Positions 10,455 through 19,853 of a stretch of 64,000 bases of DNA are shown here, piece by piece (positions within the stretch are counted from its first letter, which is position 1; every line of letters starts with the position of its first letter). Source of the stretch: Agarophyton chilense. Taxonomy: Eukaryota > Rhodophyta > Florideophyceae > Gracilariales > Gracilariaceae. A model generated the notes under the pieces. The model ran no database searches and had not been told where the DNA came from. It saw only the letters and a list, made by a program, of their open reading frames with translations. Position numbers and translations under genes: made by a program. The DNA lies in contig JARGXX010000100.1 of the NCBI GenBank assembly GCA_030374765.1, positions 806,001 through 870,000 of the forward strand, in the 5' to 3' direction.

Positions 10455-11090
10455 ATGATGTCGTCTCCAATGCACTCTAGAAATTCAATTAATCGTATCA
10501 AGCGTCTGTTGTTCGTTCTTCTCCTCATACGGTTTGCATCCATTCGAGCTCAGCCCGCTCTCCCGCATGCTATTCCAAATGTGACCCTTTTCCCACGGTT
10601 AGTACCAGAATCTAAGGCGGATTGTCTCGACTTGGAGGAATTCATTGCTCTTGTTGAGCGAGAGGTCATTCCCACTCCACCTCCGGTGTCTTTGACGTCT
10701 TCATTTACACTCATATGTGAGTTCGACGGCTGTTACACTAAGAGTGGCCATAAATTTGGATGCTTCAATAGTAAAAGGAACGTGTTTCCTCAGGAAGGCA
10801 ACAATGAATATGTGTCGTTATTGAGCGTGAAATACGACTCAGGTGGAAACTTTATCGCCTACTATCGAGCAACCTATCCAAAATCATGCGTCGAAGATGT
10901 GTGCTTTGGTCAGATGTGTCCGTACCCGATTCCATGGGTGTCAACTGAGAACGACGAGGAACAAACTATCTGTTTTAGAACAAGATTCGGAAAACCATTT
11001 GGCTCTTGCTGTAGAGCATGTTCATATGCCAACGGTGTGGCCCGAACGGGTGCTCGATCAATGTCCTGTTGCTTTGCATGCTCGCGTTGA
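10455..11090 (+). CDS. Secreted cysteine-rich protein (211 aa)
   Basis: Not recognised as a known family. An N-terminal basic stretch (NRIKR) followed by LLFVLLLIRFASIRA (about 18-32) is a classical signal peptide or signal anchor, so the product probably enters the secretory pathway. The rest has 14 Cys (positions 57, 88, 93, 103, 145, 150, 155, 173, 185, 186, 189, 205, 206, 209), an even number suited to disulfides and dense in the last 70 residues (CCRAC, CCFAC). The start is ATGATG at 10455; the second ATG is equally possible. It sits inside the foldback arms, 150 bp from a gap without coding signal. Clean frame, signal peptide and Cys pattern argue that it is real. It could be a cell-wall, adhesion or defence protein, but the sequence does not decide. 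Confidence 0.65.
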   Translation: MMSSPMHSRNSINRIKRLLFVLLLIRFASIRAQPALPHAIPNVTLFPRLVPESKADCLDLEEFIALVEREVIPTPPPVSLTSSFTLICEFDGCYTKSGHKFGCFNSKRNVFPQEGNNEYVSLLSVKYDSGGNFIAYYRATYPKSCVEDVCFGQMCPYPIPWVSTENDEEQTICFRTRFGKPFGSCCRACSYANGVARTGARSMSCCFACSR

Positions 11091-11681
11091 AACCTTTCTA
11101 GCATTCGTACTAGTCAGACTAGTCAAAAGAATCCCTTTTCTACAATATATTGCGGGTTTTGACTGCCGTTTTAAGGCTTGGTGATGTTGACGTTGATACT
11201 CACATCTAGCTAGGGCGTGACAATGCCGATAGCATCACGTTTTCTATTGCTTGCACCTTACGCATGCATGCAACGCTACTTAAAACGCCTCAGAGAATTC
11301 GGCTTATACAGAAATATTCGGTTGCCCAATTACAAACAACGATGTATCTATTGTATTTTCAAATTCTGTGCGAAAGGCGGGAGGTTTGAGCTGTTCTGAA
11401 ATTTTGAGAAAATGGAGATGGTTGTCCTTGACAGTGGGCTTCACACATGCATGACACTCGTGGACTCCTTGCGTCGGAAGGGCTAACCTTGGATACATTT
11501 GCTAGCCCGAATTTCAGTCTACATCGCTTCTTGAATCCGCTTGTGTACATTGCCAGATGCAGTTGTCGTGACAATTCGGGCTAGAATACGTCGTACAGCG
11601 TTAAAGAATAACAGTTCACAAGTGCCTACGAAAGGTTGTAGTCACATTTCAATACATTTCAACATTGTTCCTCCTTTGCAG
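11091..11681. other. Intergenic, no supported gene
   Basis: Spacer between two secreted-protein genes that converge on it (plus gene ends at 11090, minus gene ends at 11682). Short frames on both strands show no signal peptide, domain or biased composition. It should hold the two 3' ends; no clear polyadenylation signal pair could be assigned. Confidence 0.5.
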
Positions 11682-12128
11682 TCAGTGCGTCGTAGGTATT
11701 TGGGCAGCGTATGTGTCTAATACGTGGATTGAGGGACACGCAGGGTCTAGTTCATATATATTCAGGGAACATATTTGACAGACGAGCCCCTTAGTGGGAC
11801 TTCTAAGGCTTGTGAAGGGATTGATTCTAACTGATAGGAGGGCCTTGGTTTGCGTTTTATCGTCGGATACCACCGCCAACTCAACCCCCGCTGCAGTCAG
11901 ACATGATACAAACTCGAACGCGAACCCGCCAAGTTGCGATCCCGTGGCAGCCAGTGAGCACCCTGTTGTGTCTGGTCTGGTGTCTAGAGCTTGCTGAAGA
12001 GCATCACGACAGTCTGCATTGCATGTGCCCCCCAGCTGATTCACATGTCCACCGTCGATCATCGCCGCATTCACGGCAGCAATCAGTACGAAAACCGCAA
12101 CGACGACGCTGGTTTGCTTGAAAGACAT
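11682..12128 (-). CDS. Small secreted cysteine-containing protein (148 aa)
   Basis: The first ATG is at 12128; a longer frame to 12152 would need a GTG start. The N-terminus (MSFKQTSVVVAVFVLIAAVNA) is a textbook signal peptide with likely cleavage after Ala21 or Ala22. The mature part has seven Cys (36, 40, 57, 76, 117, 120, 131), including CNADC and CQIC pairs, and helical stretches (RDALQQALDT). No family recognised. It lies tail to tail with the secreted protein at 10455-11090, so the two may form a small island of surface or secreted proteins. An odd Cys number suggests one free thiol or a dimer. Confidence 0.6.
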   Translation of the reverse strand: MSFKQTSVVVAVFVLIAAVNAAMIDGGHVNQLGGTCNADCRDALQQALDTRPDTTGCSLAATGSQLGGFAFEFVSCLTAAGVELAVVSDDKTQTKALLSVRINPFTSLRSPTKGLVCQICSLNIYELDPACPSIHVLDTYAAQIPTTH

Positions 12129-12556
12129 CACTGGTACGGAAGACGAGATCACTTGTGGACTGCTCGAAAGCGTTGTGAAGCGTGTGTCGGTTTTAGATGA
12201 AGCAAATCGTGAGCGTCGTGCGTTTTAATATCCATGTCGAGAATGGTATCGCCTGAGCAAACAAACTGTGTACTCAAATGAGAAGCGTGAGCTAAAACAG
12301 GAGCACTATCAAGAGTTGAATGCTCAAGCATGTTCGGACTCAGTTAATGAAAGGACACATTACAACAGAAGGCGTTTGTAATGGGCTAAGTAAGTAATGC
12401 TGTGATAATGGCGGCGAGTTTTTTCGAGCTTGTGCTTCTGTGATTTTGTCAAATATCACACAATTTCTTCACTACGGTTGCGCAACAGTGCTGCTACAGA
12501 TAAGCTTCCAGGATTGTAGCTGACGGTTTGATTGGTAGTCAGGGACAGCTATTGCT

Positions 12557-13110
12557 CTAGCAGTTGTGGCATTCATTCAAAAGTGGCAACTCTTTGCCAT
12601 GTTCATTAATCCTTTTTTCGGAGAAGTCTTTTGTTCGCATTTTCATAACGAGTGCTTTACCGTTTGATAGATATGTTCGTAGGGAGGTAAAAGATTTCCA
12701 TCTGCCAGTGATGGCGATTGTTTCTCCGGAAGCTCCATTCAAATAATCTGAAAAGGCTCCTCCGATTCGAGCAGAGTGCGTCCCGAATCGAGTGGAATCA
12801 AGGCCAAGAAATGAAGCAGCTTCTTTGAAAAGACGGTAGTATTCCGTGTAAGAAGTGTCGAAACCCTTTTTCCTGTGCCTACCATTCCTTCTTCCTAAGT
12901 GCGCACAAAACAAGGCAATGCGTCTTTTGCTTCTTACTGGTTTCGATTGCTTTGAGCCTGTCTTCGAAGGCTCAATACTGATTCTAGCAATTTTTCCTCC
13001 CATGTGTGCGACTTGGACTTGTTGCGGAAATTAGATGTGTTCAACTGTGACGCGCAGGACGTCCGAAGCCCACAAATATGTGCACCACTGCAAACATAGT
13101 GCTACTGCCG
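12557..13110 (-). pseudogene. Tyrosine recombinase (integrase-like) fragment, interrupted by a stop
   Basis: The open part (13003-12557, 148 codons) is the C-terminal catalytic half of a tyrosine recombinase: RFGTHSARIGGAFSDYLNG has the HxxR box (H76, R79 from the ATG), followed by ITGRWKS (GRW, residues 100-102) and SLRTYLSNG with the nucleophile Tyr111. Upstream in the same frame, past one TAA near 13033, lies LWASDVLRVTVEHI, the region that normally carries the first catalytic Arg (here LRV). The N-terminal core-binding domain is missing. Such recombinases mobilise Cryptons and DIRS/Ngaro retroelements; no adjacent RT is visible, which favours a Crypton-like or captured gene. It lies between the foldback arms. 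Probably inactive unless the TAA is removed by splicing. Confidence 0.65.
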
Positions 13111-14145
13111 TGGTGTGTAGCGACTTCTGTACCTTTGACATATGACATCCTATGGTCCTTAACACTTACTGGGACGTCGGCGAAAAAAAGCACGCTGCTC
13201 GATGTACACAGACGAAAATGCCATCCAAACGGGTCAGGAGTACAAAGGCTCGGTCCCGTTTCCATGGACAATCATCAAGGACAACTTCACGATATCGGTG
13301 AGTGCTAGATTTGTAGCACTCAACATCGCTATCCTATAAGAGTAGGGACCGAGCGCGATACGTTTAAATAGTCGGGAGAGCCCGCCATAAGAAAGAGAAG
13401 AGGAAGAGGAACTTGCTAGTCTTTTCTCTCCTTTACTTCTTCCTAGTCTGCTTTCGCTATTCCCGTGAGTTGCCACAGGTGAACTGCTTACGACTGAAAA
13501 AATCGACGAACACAAACATGAGTTTCTCAATAAGCGAAAGGCTTGATTGTGGGGGCCAAAGCTTTTTCCAACCAGGAATAATTTTCCTTGAAAGACCCGT
13601 ACCATTCTTTGTGTGAGGTCTAGCAAAAAAAAATCTCATCACATATGCTACCTACAGCCTAATTTCCGCTGAAAAGTTCGCAACTTACGGATTCTCAGTG
13701 TACCAGGAGAGCCACTGATCTACATTCTGCCCCGTATGAGGGTAAATAGGGAACCAGCTAAGAAAAGACTCCTATGTTTGATTTAGAGTTTTTGAGTCGT
13801 AGTCGAAATGTTCGCTGCAGCAACGGGCCTCTTCTCGAAAAAAAATCTGCACTCAGAAGCAAAGAAAGATCCATAGTTTGGAAAGGATATGGTTGAAGAA
13901 CTGTGAATACGTTCGTCACAGAAACAGACATGACGAAGACAGACATCACAGAATGAGTTATAACGGTAATCACAGAGCAGCGCAGTGCTCAGGTTAAGTC
14001 ACAAATGGGAACAGAAAAACTGTTTCCAGTCTAGTATAAGTAGGATAGTCCGCGCGCGATGGCTGAAAGATAGAGATGAAAACAGACAATGAAGATAAAG
14101 ACACAACCGCCAATCATTACCTCATCGCTACGCTTGCTGACTTCG
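13111..14145. other. Gap without supported gene
   Basis: Between the recombinase fragment and the repeats at 14146. Open frames of 60-130 codons on both strands (for example 13626-13234 minus) lack family motifs. The upstream part of the recombinase may continue here in decayed form, but I could not follow it past about 13130. Confidence 0.4.
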
Positions 14146-14231
14146 CGATTACTCCGGGCGACCGCGCTCTGAAATAACGAAAAAGTGCAGAAGGTCGATT
14201 TGCCGATTACTCCGGGCGACCGTGCCCTGAA
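14146..14231 (+). repeat. Direct repeat pair of 28 bp
   Basis: Two copies (14146-14173 and 14204-14231) start CGATTACTCCGGGCGACCG and differ at only two positions over 28 bp, with a 30-bp spacer. They lie next to the 3' end of a hypothetical minus-strand gene. Function unknown. Confidence 0.75.
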
Positions 14232-14273
14232 CTAAAAAGAGAAGGGAACATTAGGAGTGGCGAGCACTCCGGA

Positions 14274-14612
14274 TCAACAAGCATGGACCTGAACAAACGC
14301 GCTCGCAGTATCGATCAGCGCATCGAAGTAGAGTTTCTCGATATCGCTTTCTGGGGTTGCAAGGTACACAGATGGAACTTTATCTGATCTACGGGGGTGC
14401 TTCCGTATCTGACTGATGATCGAGAACAATTGGCGTTCTTTCCATTTAATTGTATCTGATATCTCAACTGTCGTCTGTACAGATACTTGGCACGTCATTG
14501 GCATGACAATTGTCTCTACAGACGACAGTTTTGCTTCTCGATGAGTTGTGTCCGCCCTTCGAGCTTTTGATACGATAGAGAGAGATCTGATCAAGTAGGA
14601 CTCACTGCTCAT
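14274..14612 (-). CDS. Hypothetical protein (112 aa)
   Basis: Not recognised. ATG at 14612. The product is hydrophilic, slightly basic, with Ser/Thr-rich and helical stretches (TIKWKERQLFSIISQIRKHP, SDIEKLYFDALID) and no signal peptide or membrane segment. The composition looks protein-like, but the upstream region on the same strand (14842-14618) has another frame with similar composition, so the gene may have a second exon or a frameshift. Its 3' end is 43 bp from the 28-bp direct repeats. Chance open frame not excluded. Confidence 0.3.
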   Translation of the reverse strand: MSSESYLIRSLSIVSKARRADTTHREAKLSSVETIVMPMTCQVSVQTTVEISDTIKWKERQLFSIISQIRKHPRRSDKVPSVYLATPESDIEKLYFDALIDTASAFVQVHAC

Positions 14613-15207
14613 GTTTTCTATCGCGATCGCTCTGCAAAGTTGTCAAGCTCAACGTCAGAAGCCGCTGCCCCCGCAGAGCCTACATTCGTCAGAGAAAAGC
14701 TTTCTCCGTCGTCTGTTGAGACAGATCTCGTCTCTGTGTCAATGACTTTTTGACGATGACAAGCTCTCCGAAAATTCAAGCGTCTTTCTCTCGCCCTGAA
14801 GCACAATCCGTTCAAGATGACCCACCACCAGTGCTTTCGCACAGTGTAGAGCTGGATATAGAGCTGTGTCTAAATTTTCAGGGGCAAGAAATAGATTTTT
14901 CGCGCATGGTATGGTTGCCAAAACCATCTGAATTTCCATATTGTCACATATGGTCACTTTGGTTCAGTTTTTCTCATAATGGAAGAAAAAAAAATGAGCA
15001 AAAAGTCTGCGAAAAGCCTTTTTTCCAAAACAACCGAATCGGTATTTTTTCATATGTCAGAGTGTTTATGCAACACGGAACCTAGCTCCAGATAGTTTTC
15101 TCAGATTGCAGAGCGTAAATACGATTGGCCAGTCAAACCTCAACATGTCCCTCACTATCGAAAAGCTTGAAAGTGCATTGGTATTCATTTGACGGGCGAT
15201 CATCTCA

Positions 15208-15864
15208 ATGGACCGCAATTCTGAACATCTTAACAAAGAACGCAGCGGTCGAGGAAAACGGCCGCGATCCAATAGTAGTGGAAGCTCTTTAGGCAACACT
15301 GAAAAATTGAGTATTGCGAACCCCAGAAAAAGGTCATGTGTTTTCGGAGAAGAGGATTATTGGCTCGCGGAAACTTTGTTGGAACTGTCGAGGGGACCGA
15401 TCGCATCCAGCGCCGATGCTAGCGGCGCCGCGGCTTCTCGGAGAGGCACGGGAGACGGAAGCGTTGAAGTAAACCGTCAAAGTCGCGAGGATGGTGGTAG
15501 CCGCGATGCTGAAGTACACGAAAAGCGTTGTGAAATTTGTGGTGTAATGTTTCCGAACAAGGCAGGCTTGGCGAGACACATGGATACACATAATCCCAAC
15601 AGGACACGCCACGCGTGTGGAAAATGTGATAAAAAGTTCTTGGATAAAAGATCGTTGGATAGACACATGGAGAAGCATGATCCCGCTTGCAGGTTTGTGT
15701 GTAGTCAGTGCGGAAAAAAGTTCACTGGAAGGACTGATCTGGAGAGGCACGAGCATACGCACAATTCGCAGTATAGGCCTAGGTATGTGTGCGAGGAGTG
15801 TGGCAAGAATTTTGCCTACAAGTGGCATTTAACGTCACACAAGAAAAACTTGTGCCAACGGTGA
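15208..15864 (+). CDS. C2H2 zinc-finger protein, four fingers (218 aa)
   Basis: Likely a nuclear DNA- or RNA-binding protein. The N-terminal 100 residues are Ser/Gly/Arg-rich with basic clusters (RGKRPRSN, PRKRS) that could be nuclear localisation signals and one short hydrophobic/acidic helix (EEDYWLAETLLELS) that could recruit a partner. Four consecutive fingers follow: C108/C111/H124/H128, C137/C140/H153/H157, C165/C168/H181/H185, and C195/C198/H211/C216, the last with Cys as final ligand. Linkers are not the TGEKP type. The frame is intact, starts at ATG 15208 and ends with TGA at 15864. No intron is needed. It lies inside the 7.8-kb unit bounded by foldback arms. Target unknown. Confidence 0.85.
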   Translation: MDRNSEHLNKERSGRGKRPRSNSSGSSLGNTEKLSIANPRKRSCVFGEEDYWLAETLLELSRGPIASSADASGAAASRRGTGDGSVEVNRQSREDGGSRDAEVHEKRCEICGVMFPNKAGLARHMDTHNPNRTRHACGKCDKKFLDKRSLDRHMEKHDPACRFVCSQCGKKFTGRTDLERHEHTHNSQYRPRYVCEECGKNFAYKWHLTSHKKNLCQR

Positions 15865-16739
15865 TAGAAGCGAAGATAATGACCCAAGTAATTCTGATAA
15901 ATCAAATGAAAGAGTTGATGACGCCTCGCCTCATGCAAATTGCGTCGACGCCGAACTCCAGCGAAATAAACTGCGGTAGAAGCTCTTTATCTTTATTCTT
16001 ATTTGCGTCCGCATGGGACAACTGCCGAAAGGCGCAATTTCATGTTGACTAAGGAAACATCATTAGGGTCCATTATGTAAAGCAAAACCTCAAGAGAGAA
16101 AAGGAACTTGTTTTTTATATGCAAATTGTGCCCAAGCATTGCACGAAACACATATAGACAGCTTAATTTCGGGAAAAATGCAAATACATACACTTTTGAC
16201 GACCATAACGACAACAGTGAATCACAAAGTCATAGATAGAAATGCGGTTGCTGTGCTAAGATGTTATCGTATTCCTCGATATTGCGTTGAACCATTTCAG
16301 GAGAATGCGGGAAACGGAACAGAGCACTGATTTTAGTAGGCATTACATCCACCTATTATTCGTGATATGCTACGAAACATCCTTTCAATTTTGAAGAACT
16401 TCAAAACAAACCCCACGAAGCAAAATTAAGCTTTGTTCAAAGAGTAGAGCAATCTCAAGCCCTCTTCTTCATTTACAGTAACAATACACTAATTCAGCTT
16501 CTTAAATGTATAAATGATCTTCCTGTTGGAGAATTGGTCGTTTAAACCGGGCAAGAACGGATATACGTTGTCGGGACTGTATCGAAGTAGTGGTGCAGGT
16601 ACTTAAAGTTTATAAACAAAACGATAGGAACTATATACAACTTCTTGAAAGCCGGTGATCAGTTATTTGGAGCTGGAGGATAGTTTCGCTGCCTATGAAG
16701 GGCAGCCTGAACAACAAACATGAAAACCTGGAATTTTAC
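15865..16739. other. Gap without supported gene
   Basis: Sequence 3' of the zinc-finger gene, AT-rich towards 16600. Short frames only, none with motifs. It may hold the 3' part of the decayed minus-strand reading frame that starts in the right foldback arm. Confidence 0.4.
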
Positions 16740-17223
16740 TCAGGTCCGTAAAAACTTGAATAAAAGACTATCGTGCCAGCCCACGCGACGACTGCTGCCT
16801 AGATTATCAAAAACTAACCGTGCGCAGTGAACGAATACTTCACAACAGTTTAGAAGCTGAGAGTCCCGCTCCTCCAAGCAGACGACTTCTATATTTGGTC
16901 GTAGAAGTTCGAACTCGAATTGCGCGCGAAAAGAGTCTCGTGCATTGTAGACGGCACAGTATGGCCACTGCGCCGTGAGCTGACACGTTCCGTAAGGTTT
17001 GTAACAACGAACGGATTTCAAGCAAGGCAATCCGTCGATGTCGCAGGCCACCGTCGTAGCACATAGGTAGATATTTTCCCCTAAATGGTAATGCCCAAAG
17101 ACGGTTAAGCCTCCGAGCCATCAAAAACCGTCTACTAGCCAGTTCCAGCTCTTTTTTTTGTGGCGCAAACTGCGAACGGGGCAGCAGAGCGGTTTGAAAC
17201 ATGTCAATATACGCGGCGTACAA
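16740..17223 (-). pseudogene. Decayed reading frame starting in the right foldback arm
   Basis: On the minus strand an open frame leaves the arm (AYIDMFQTALLPRSQFAPQ, then ELELASRRFLMARRLNRLW) and runs to about 16840, with an overlapping second frame (RDSFRAQFEFELLRPNIEVV) to 16740. The start of this reading frame is also present in the short copy near 47040-47100 (rc, FQTVLQPRSQFAPH), so it belongs to the repeat family rather than to a host gene. The wording DSFRAQFEFEL recalls the N-terminal part of PIF/Harbinger-type nucleases, but this is weak and catalytic residues were not found. At least one frameshift. Confidence 0.35.
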
Positions 17224-17505
17224 GATGGTGGCGTGGCAAATTCGGCGTAGGTAGAGTAGAATACGGCGGCGCGGCGGATTTGGCGTAGACGGTGTAGAAT
17301 ACGGCGGCGCAGCGGATTCGGCGTAGGTGGAGTAGAGGACGGTGGAGTAGATGATGATGTTGAAGAAGACGTTGAAGATTTTTATTGATGATGGTAATGT
17401 TGATGGAAAAGAGAGACGAGAAAGTATCCCGGCTCAGTCTTGAAAACTCTTCTGTCGGATACTACGATTATAAACCAAACTAGCTGTTCACAATCGAATT
17501 GTACG
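17040..17505 (+). repeat. Right arm of the foldback-type repeat (large copy)
   Basis: Inverted relative to the left arm at 9505-9970 and parallel to 47030-47310. It contains three 38-bp minisatellite units (17231-17268, 17269-17306, 17307-17344), the purine block GAGAGACGAGAAAGT and the core CTAGCTGTTCACAATC (17480-17495). Homology to the short copy resumes after the Tc1 insertion at 18801-18830 (GAGTTAGACCCAC versus GTTAGAGCCAC at 47324), so the arm was split by Tc1. Confidence 0.65.
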
Positions 17506-18800
17506 TACAATGCGTTTCAAAAACATATCCCTTTACAAAATCTGCGCTAAAAAACATTTCCCGTACTGTAGAGCACATTTCACAACAAATAAAAACCACT
17601 AACTCAATAACACTGTTTCAAAAGTATACCCTTTATACAATCATTAGTTCAATTATGGCTCGTGGCGCACCTCTGACACACTCTGAACAGCTGAAAATCA
17701 CGGCATTAGTAGGTCAGGGTATGATTCCAGCAGATATAGCCCAAAAACTCAAGTGCAGCTCAAAAACAATCAGAAACTTCAACAAAAACCCCGCTACCTA
17801 CGGAAAAAGCGTTCAACCGACCATCCTACGTCACTATCTTCGGCTGATAATCGTGTAATTAAGCAAGAACTATGCCACAACACTTCATCTTGCGGGAAAA
17901 TTGTCAAAAATCTAAATTTGCCTCTATCAAGATCTCCAATATGGCGTGAAGTCTACCGTCAAAATGTGTTCAAGTACACAAAAATGACGAAAACTTTTTT
18001 TTAAAAGATATTCAAAAGAAGAATCGAGTTGAATAGTGTGCTCAAAAGGCTTATTGGAAACGTAATGGAATAAGTTTTCTATTCCGACGTAAAAAAAAAC
18101 TTTGATGGTCCAGATTGCTATAAATTTTATTGGCATGATCTACGAAAAGAAAAGAAAGAATTTGTGACCAAGTATTCAGGAGGCGCATCAGTAATGGTTT
18201 GGGCTGGAATCTCTACGAAAGGAGCAACTGATATGGCTTTTGTTGAAACTACAATGAACTCTGAGAAGTATGCTGAGGTTCAAGAAAACTATTTTTTACC
18301 TTTTTCATACTGTATGAACGGAGAAGAATTCATTTTTCAGCAAGATGATGCACCTGAGCATAAGTCCAATTCTATGAAACAGTGGTTGAATAGTCTAAAT
18401 ACGTTGGTTATGGAATGGCCTGCGCGCTCTCCTGACCTCAAACCTATCGAAAATTTTTAGGGAATGTTGGTTATAATTGTTTATGGGCAAGAATGGCATT
18501 TTGATAGAGTTTTTGATCTAAAAAAATGTATCAATGATTGCTGGGAAAAGATTGACTGTAATTCTATCAATCCTCTTATAGAATCAATGCCAAAGCGTTT
18601 CATAAGTGTTATACAGGCGAAAGGAGCGAAAATAAACTACTGAACTCGCGTTAGAATAAAGAGGATGCAATAAAGGTTATGTTTTTGAAGTAGTTCTTTA
18701 CTTGAAAATTTTTTCACACTGATTTTGTTAGTTTTACTGTATCCCAAGCGTCGAGTTTTTGAAAATTTGCGGGAGGGATATGATTTTGAAATAGTCTTTA
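17506..18800 (+). mobile_element. Tc1/mariner DNA transposon
   Basis: About 1.3 kb bounded by TA at 17506-17507 and 18799-18800, the expected target duplication. Imperfect terminal inverted repeats start at the ends; the left reads TTTCAAAAACATATCCC and the reverse complement of the right TTTCAAAATCATATCCC, with weaker matching for about 60 bp. It contains one broken transposase gene (17655-18645). It lies inside the right arm of the foldback repeat, so it is the younger insertion. Confidence 0.85.
17655..18645 (+). pseudogene. Tc1/mariner transposase, frameshifted
   Basis: DDE transposase that would cut and paste at TA. ATG 17655 opens a helix-turn-helix region (ARGAPLTHSEQLKITALVGQ, IAQKLKCSSKTIRNFNKNP). 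The frame shifts near 17820 (continuing ADNRVIKQELCHNTSSCGKI), is disturbed again between 18005 and 18110, and then reads cleanly 18164-18460: KYSGGASVMVWAGIS, FIFQQDDAPEHKSN (second catalytic Asp) and ARSPDLKPIENF with the final catalytic acid. The next codon is TAG where Trp is expected, and homology runs on to TAC-TGA near 18640. Three lesions at least; inactive. Confidence 0.85.
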
Positions 18801-19173
18801 CCTAGAGTTAGACCCACATAAATAATAATAATTCTCTCGTAAAGAGTGTTGTAGGTAGTCTAATATCAGACTACCCACTCAATCAAAATGCTCGTGGTTA
18901 CCTTATATCCAGAGATTTCTATCGTTAGAATTTTTGTACGTTACTACAGTATTCACCGCATTTGCACTTTTTAATTTTGTAAAGTCAATAGTCTAAAATT
19001 CTTTTCAAATTATTCACTGTTCAATGTGGTTATCACATCGATTAAATTGATAGGTCTGATCGGAAATTTTGTATGATCTCTGTTGTGCTAAAATATAAGC
19101 TGAATTGTTTTCAGACTTAACGATTCCCACGTCTGAATTTTCTTTTCTTTTATGAGCTTTTCTTGCAGTGGAA
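18801..19173. other. AT-rich spacer between Tc1 and gypsy G2
   Basis: The first 30 bp continue the right foldback arm. The rest is A/T-rich, with a short inverted repeat (GTAGTCTAATATCAGACTAC near 18855) and no gene. Confidence 0.5.
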
Positions 19174-19721
19174 TGTAGTATAGTAGGATAAACTCAGGAG
19201 GTAATGAGGCCACATTTTGGACCTGAATAGTTTCCGGCTTGTGCCATGTACTATTCTGATTTAGTTAGCAATTAGTTCAGCTATTTTGAAATTTAGTAAA
19301 AGATAGATTTAATTAAATAAAGAGGGAGGCGCACCTCAAGCGCACCTACCAGTGGCCTCGTGGTGAGGAGCGCAACCGTAGGTTCGGTTTCCGGTGAGAT
19401 ATATATCTTCACCAAGCATGACTACCTCTGTCACTATTGTATAGACAAGCAACTAGTAGACAAATTTACCATTTATGGTTTCTACAGTCAGTCACTGAGT
19501 CAAATCCAGTCTTCTAACGGTTTTGCGAACCCACGTACGCTTTGTATCACCTTCTATTAATGTGGTCTCAGTATGCCCACCGTTCCTGTTGCACCATTCA
19601 GTGGCTGATGCTTTCATACATTACAGGTATCTTTAATCTCCTTCTCCTACGTCGAGCCCATCGCGTGCTTCGTCGACCCATCAGGGATTATACTCTTTCA
19701 CTACCGTTTTGGTATATACCA
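19174..19721 (+). repeat. 5' LTR of G2
   Basis: About 548 bp, TGTAGTATAG at the left and ...ACCA at the right, ending 5 bp before the primer-binding site. It aligns with 29580-30111 over its length, including GGAGGTAATGA near 19196, GCACCTCAAG, CGGTGAGAT.TATATCTTCA and GTGGTCTCAGTA. A weak palindrome lies at 19325-19350. Confidence 0.75.
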
Positions 19722-19726
19722 TATTT

Positions 19727-19740
19727 TGGTCTCCCGACGT
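19727..19740 (+). other. Primer-binding site of G2
   Basis: TGGTCTCCCGACGT, five bases inside the LTR. The first 12 bases are identical to the sites of G1 and G4, pointing to the same primer tRNA (tRNA-Tyr type). Confidence 0.65.
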
Positions 19741-19853
19741 GTTATTTAGTGTTAACCACGTTTGGAATTGAAAGGGAGAATTTGGGATTTACTCCAGACC
19801 TTTTGGTGAAGTAGTTGCTGAATTAGCAACTGCTTACTCATTAGTTTACCTTA

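Noticed and set aside
19355-19400. tRNA-like sequence (GGTTCGGTTTCC with an upstream GTGG.GAGGAGCG)
   Set aside because: Lies in the LTR of G2, no cloverleaf could be folded, and the right LTR copy loses the B-box.
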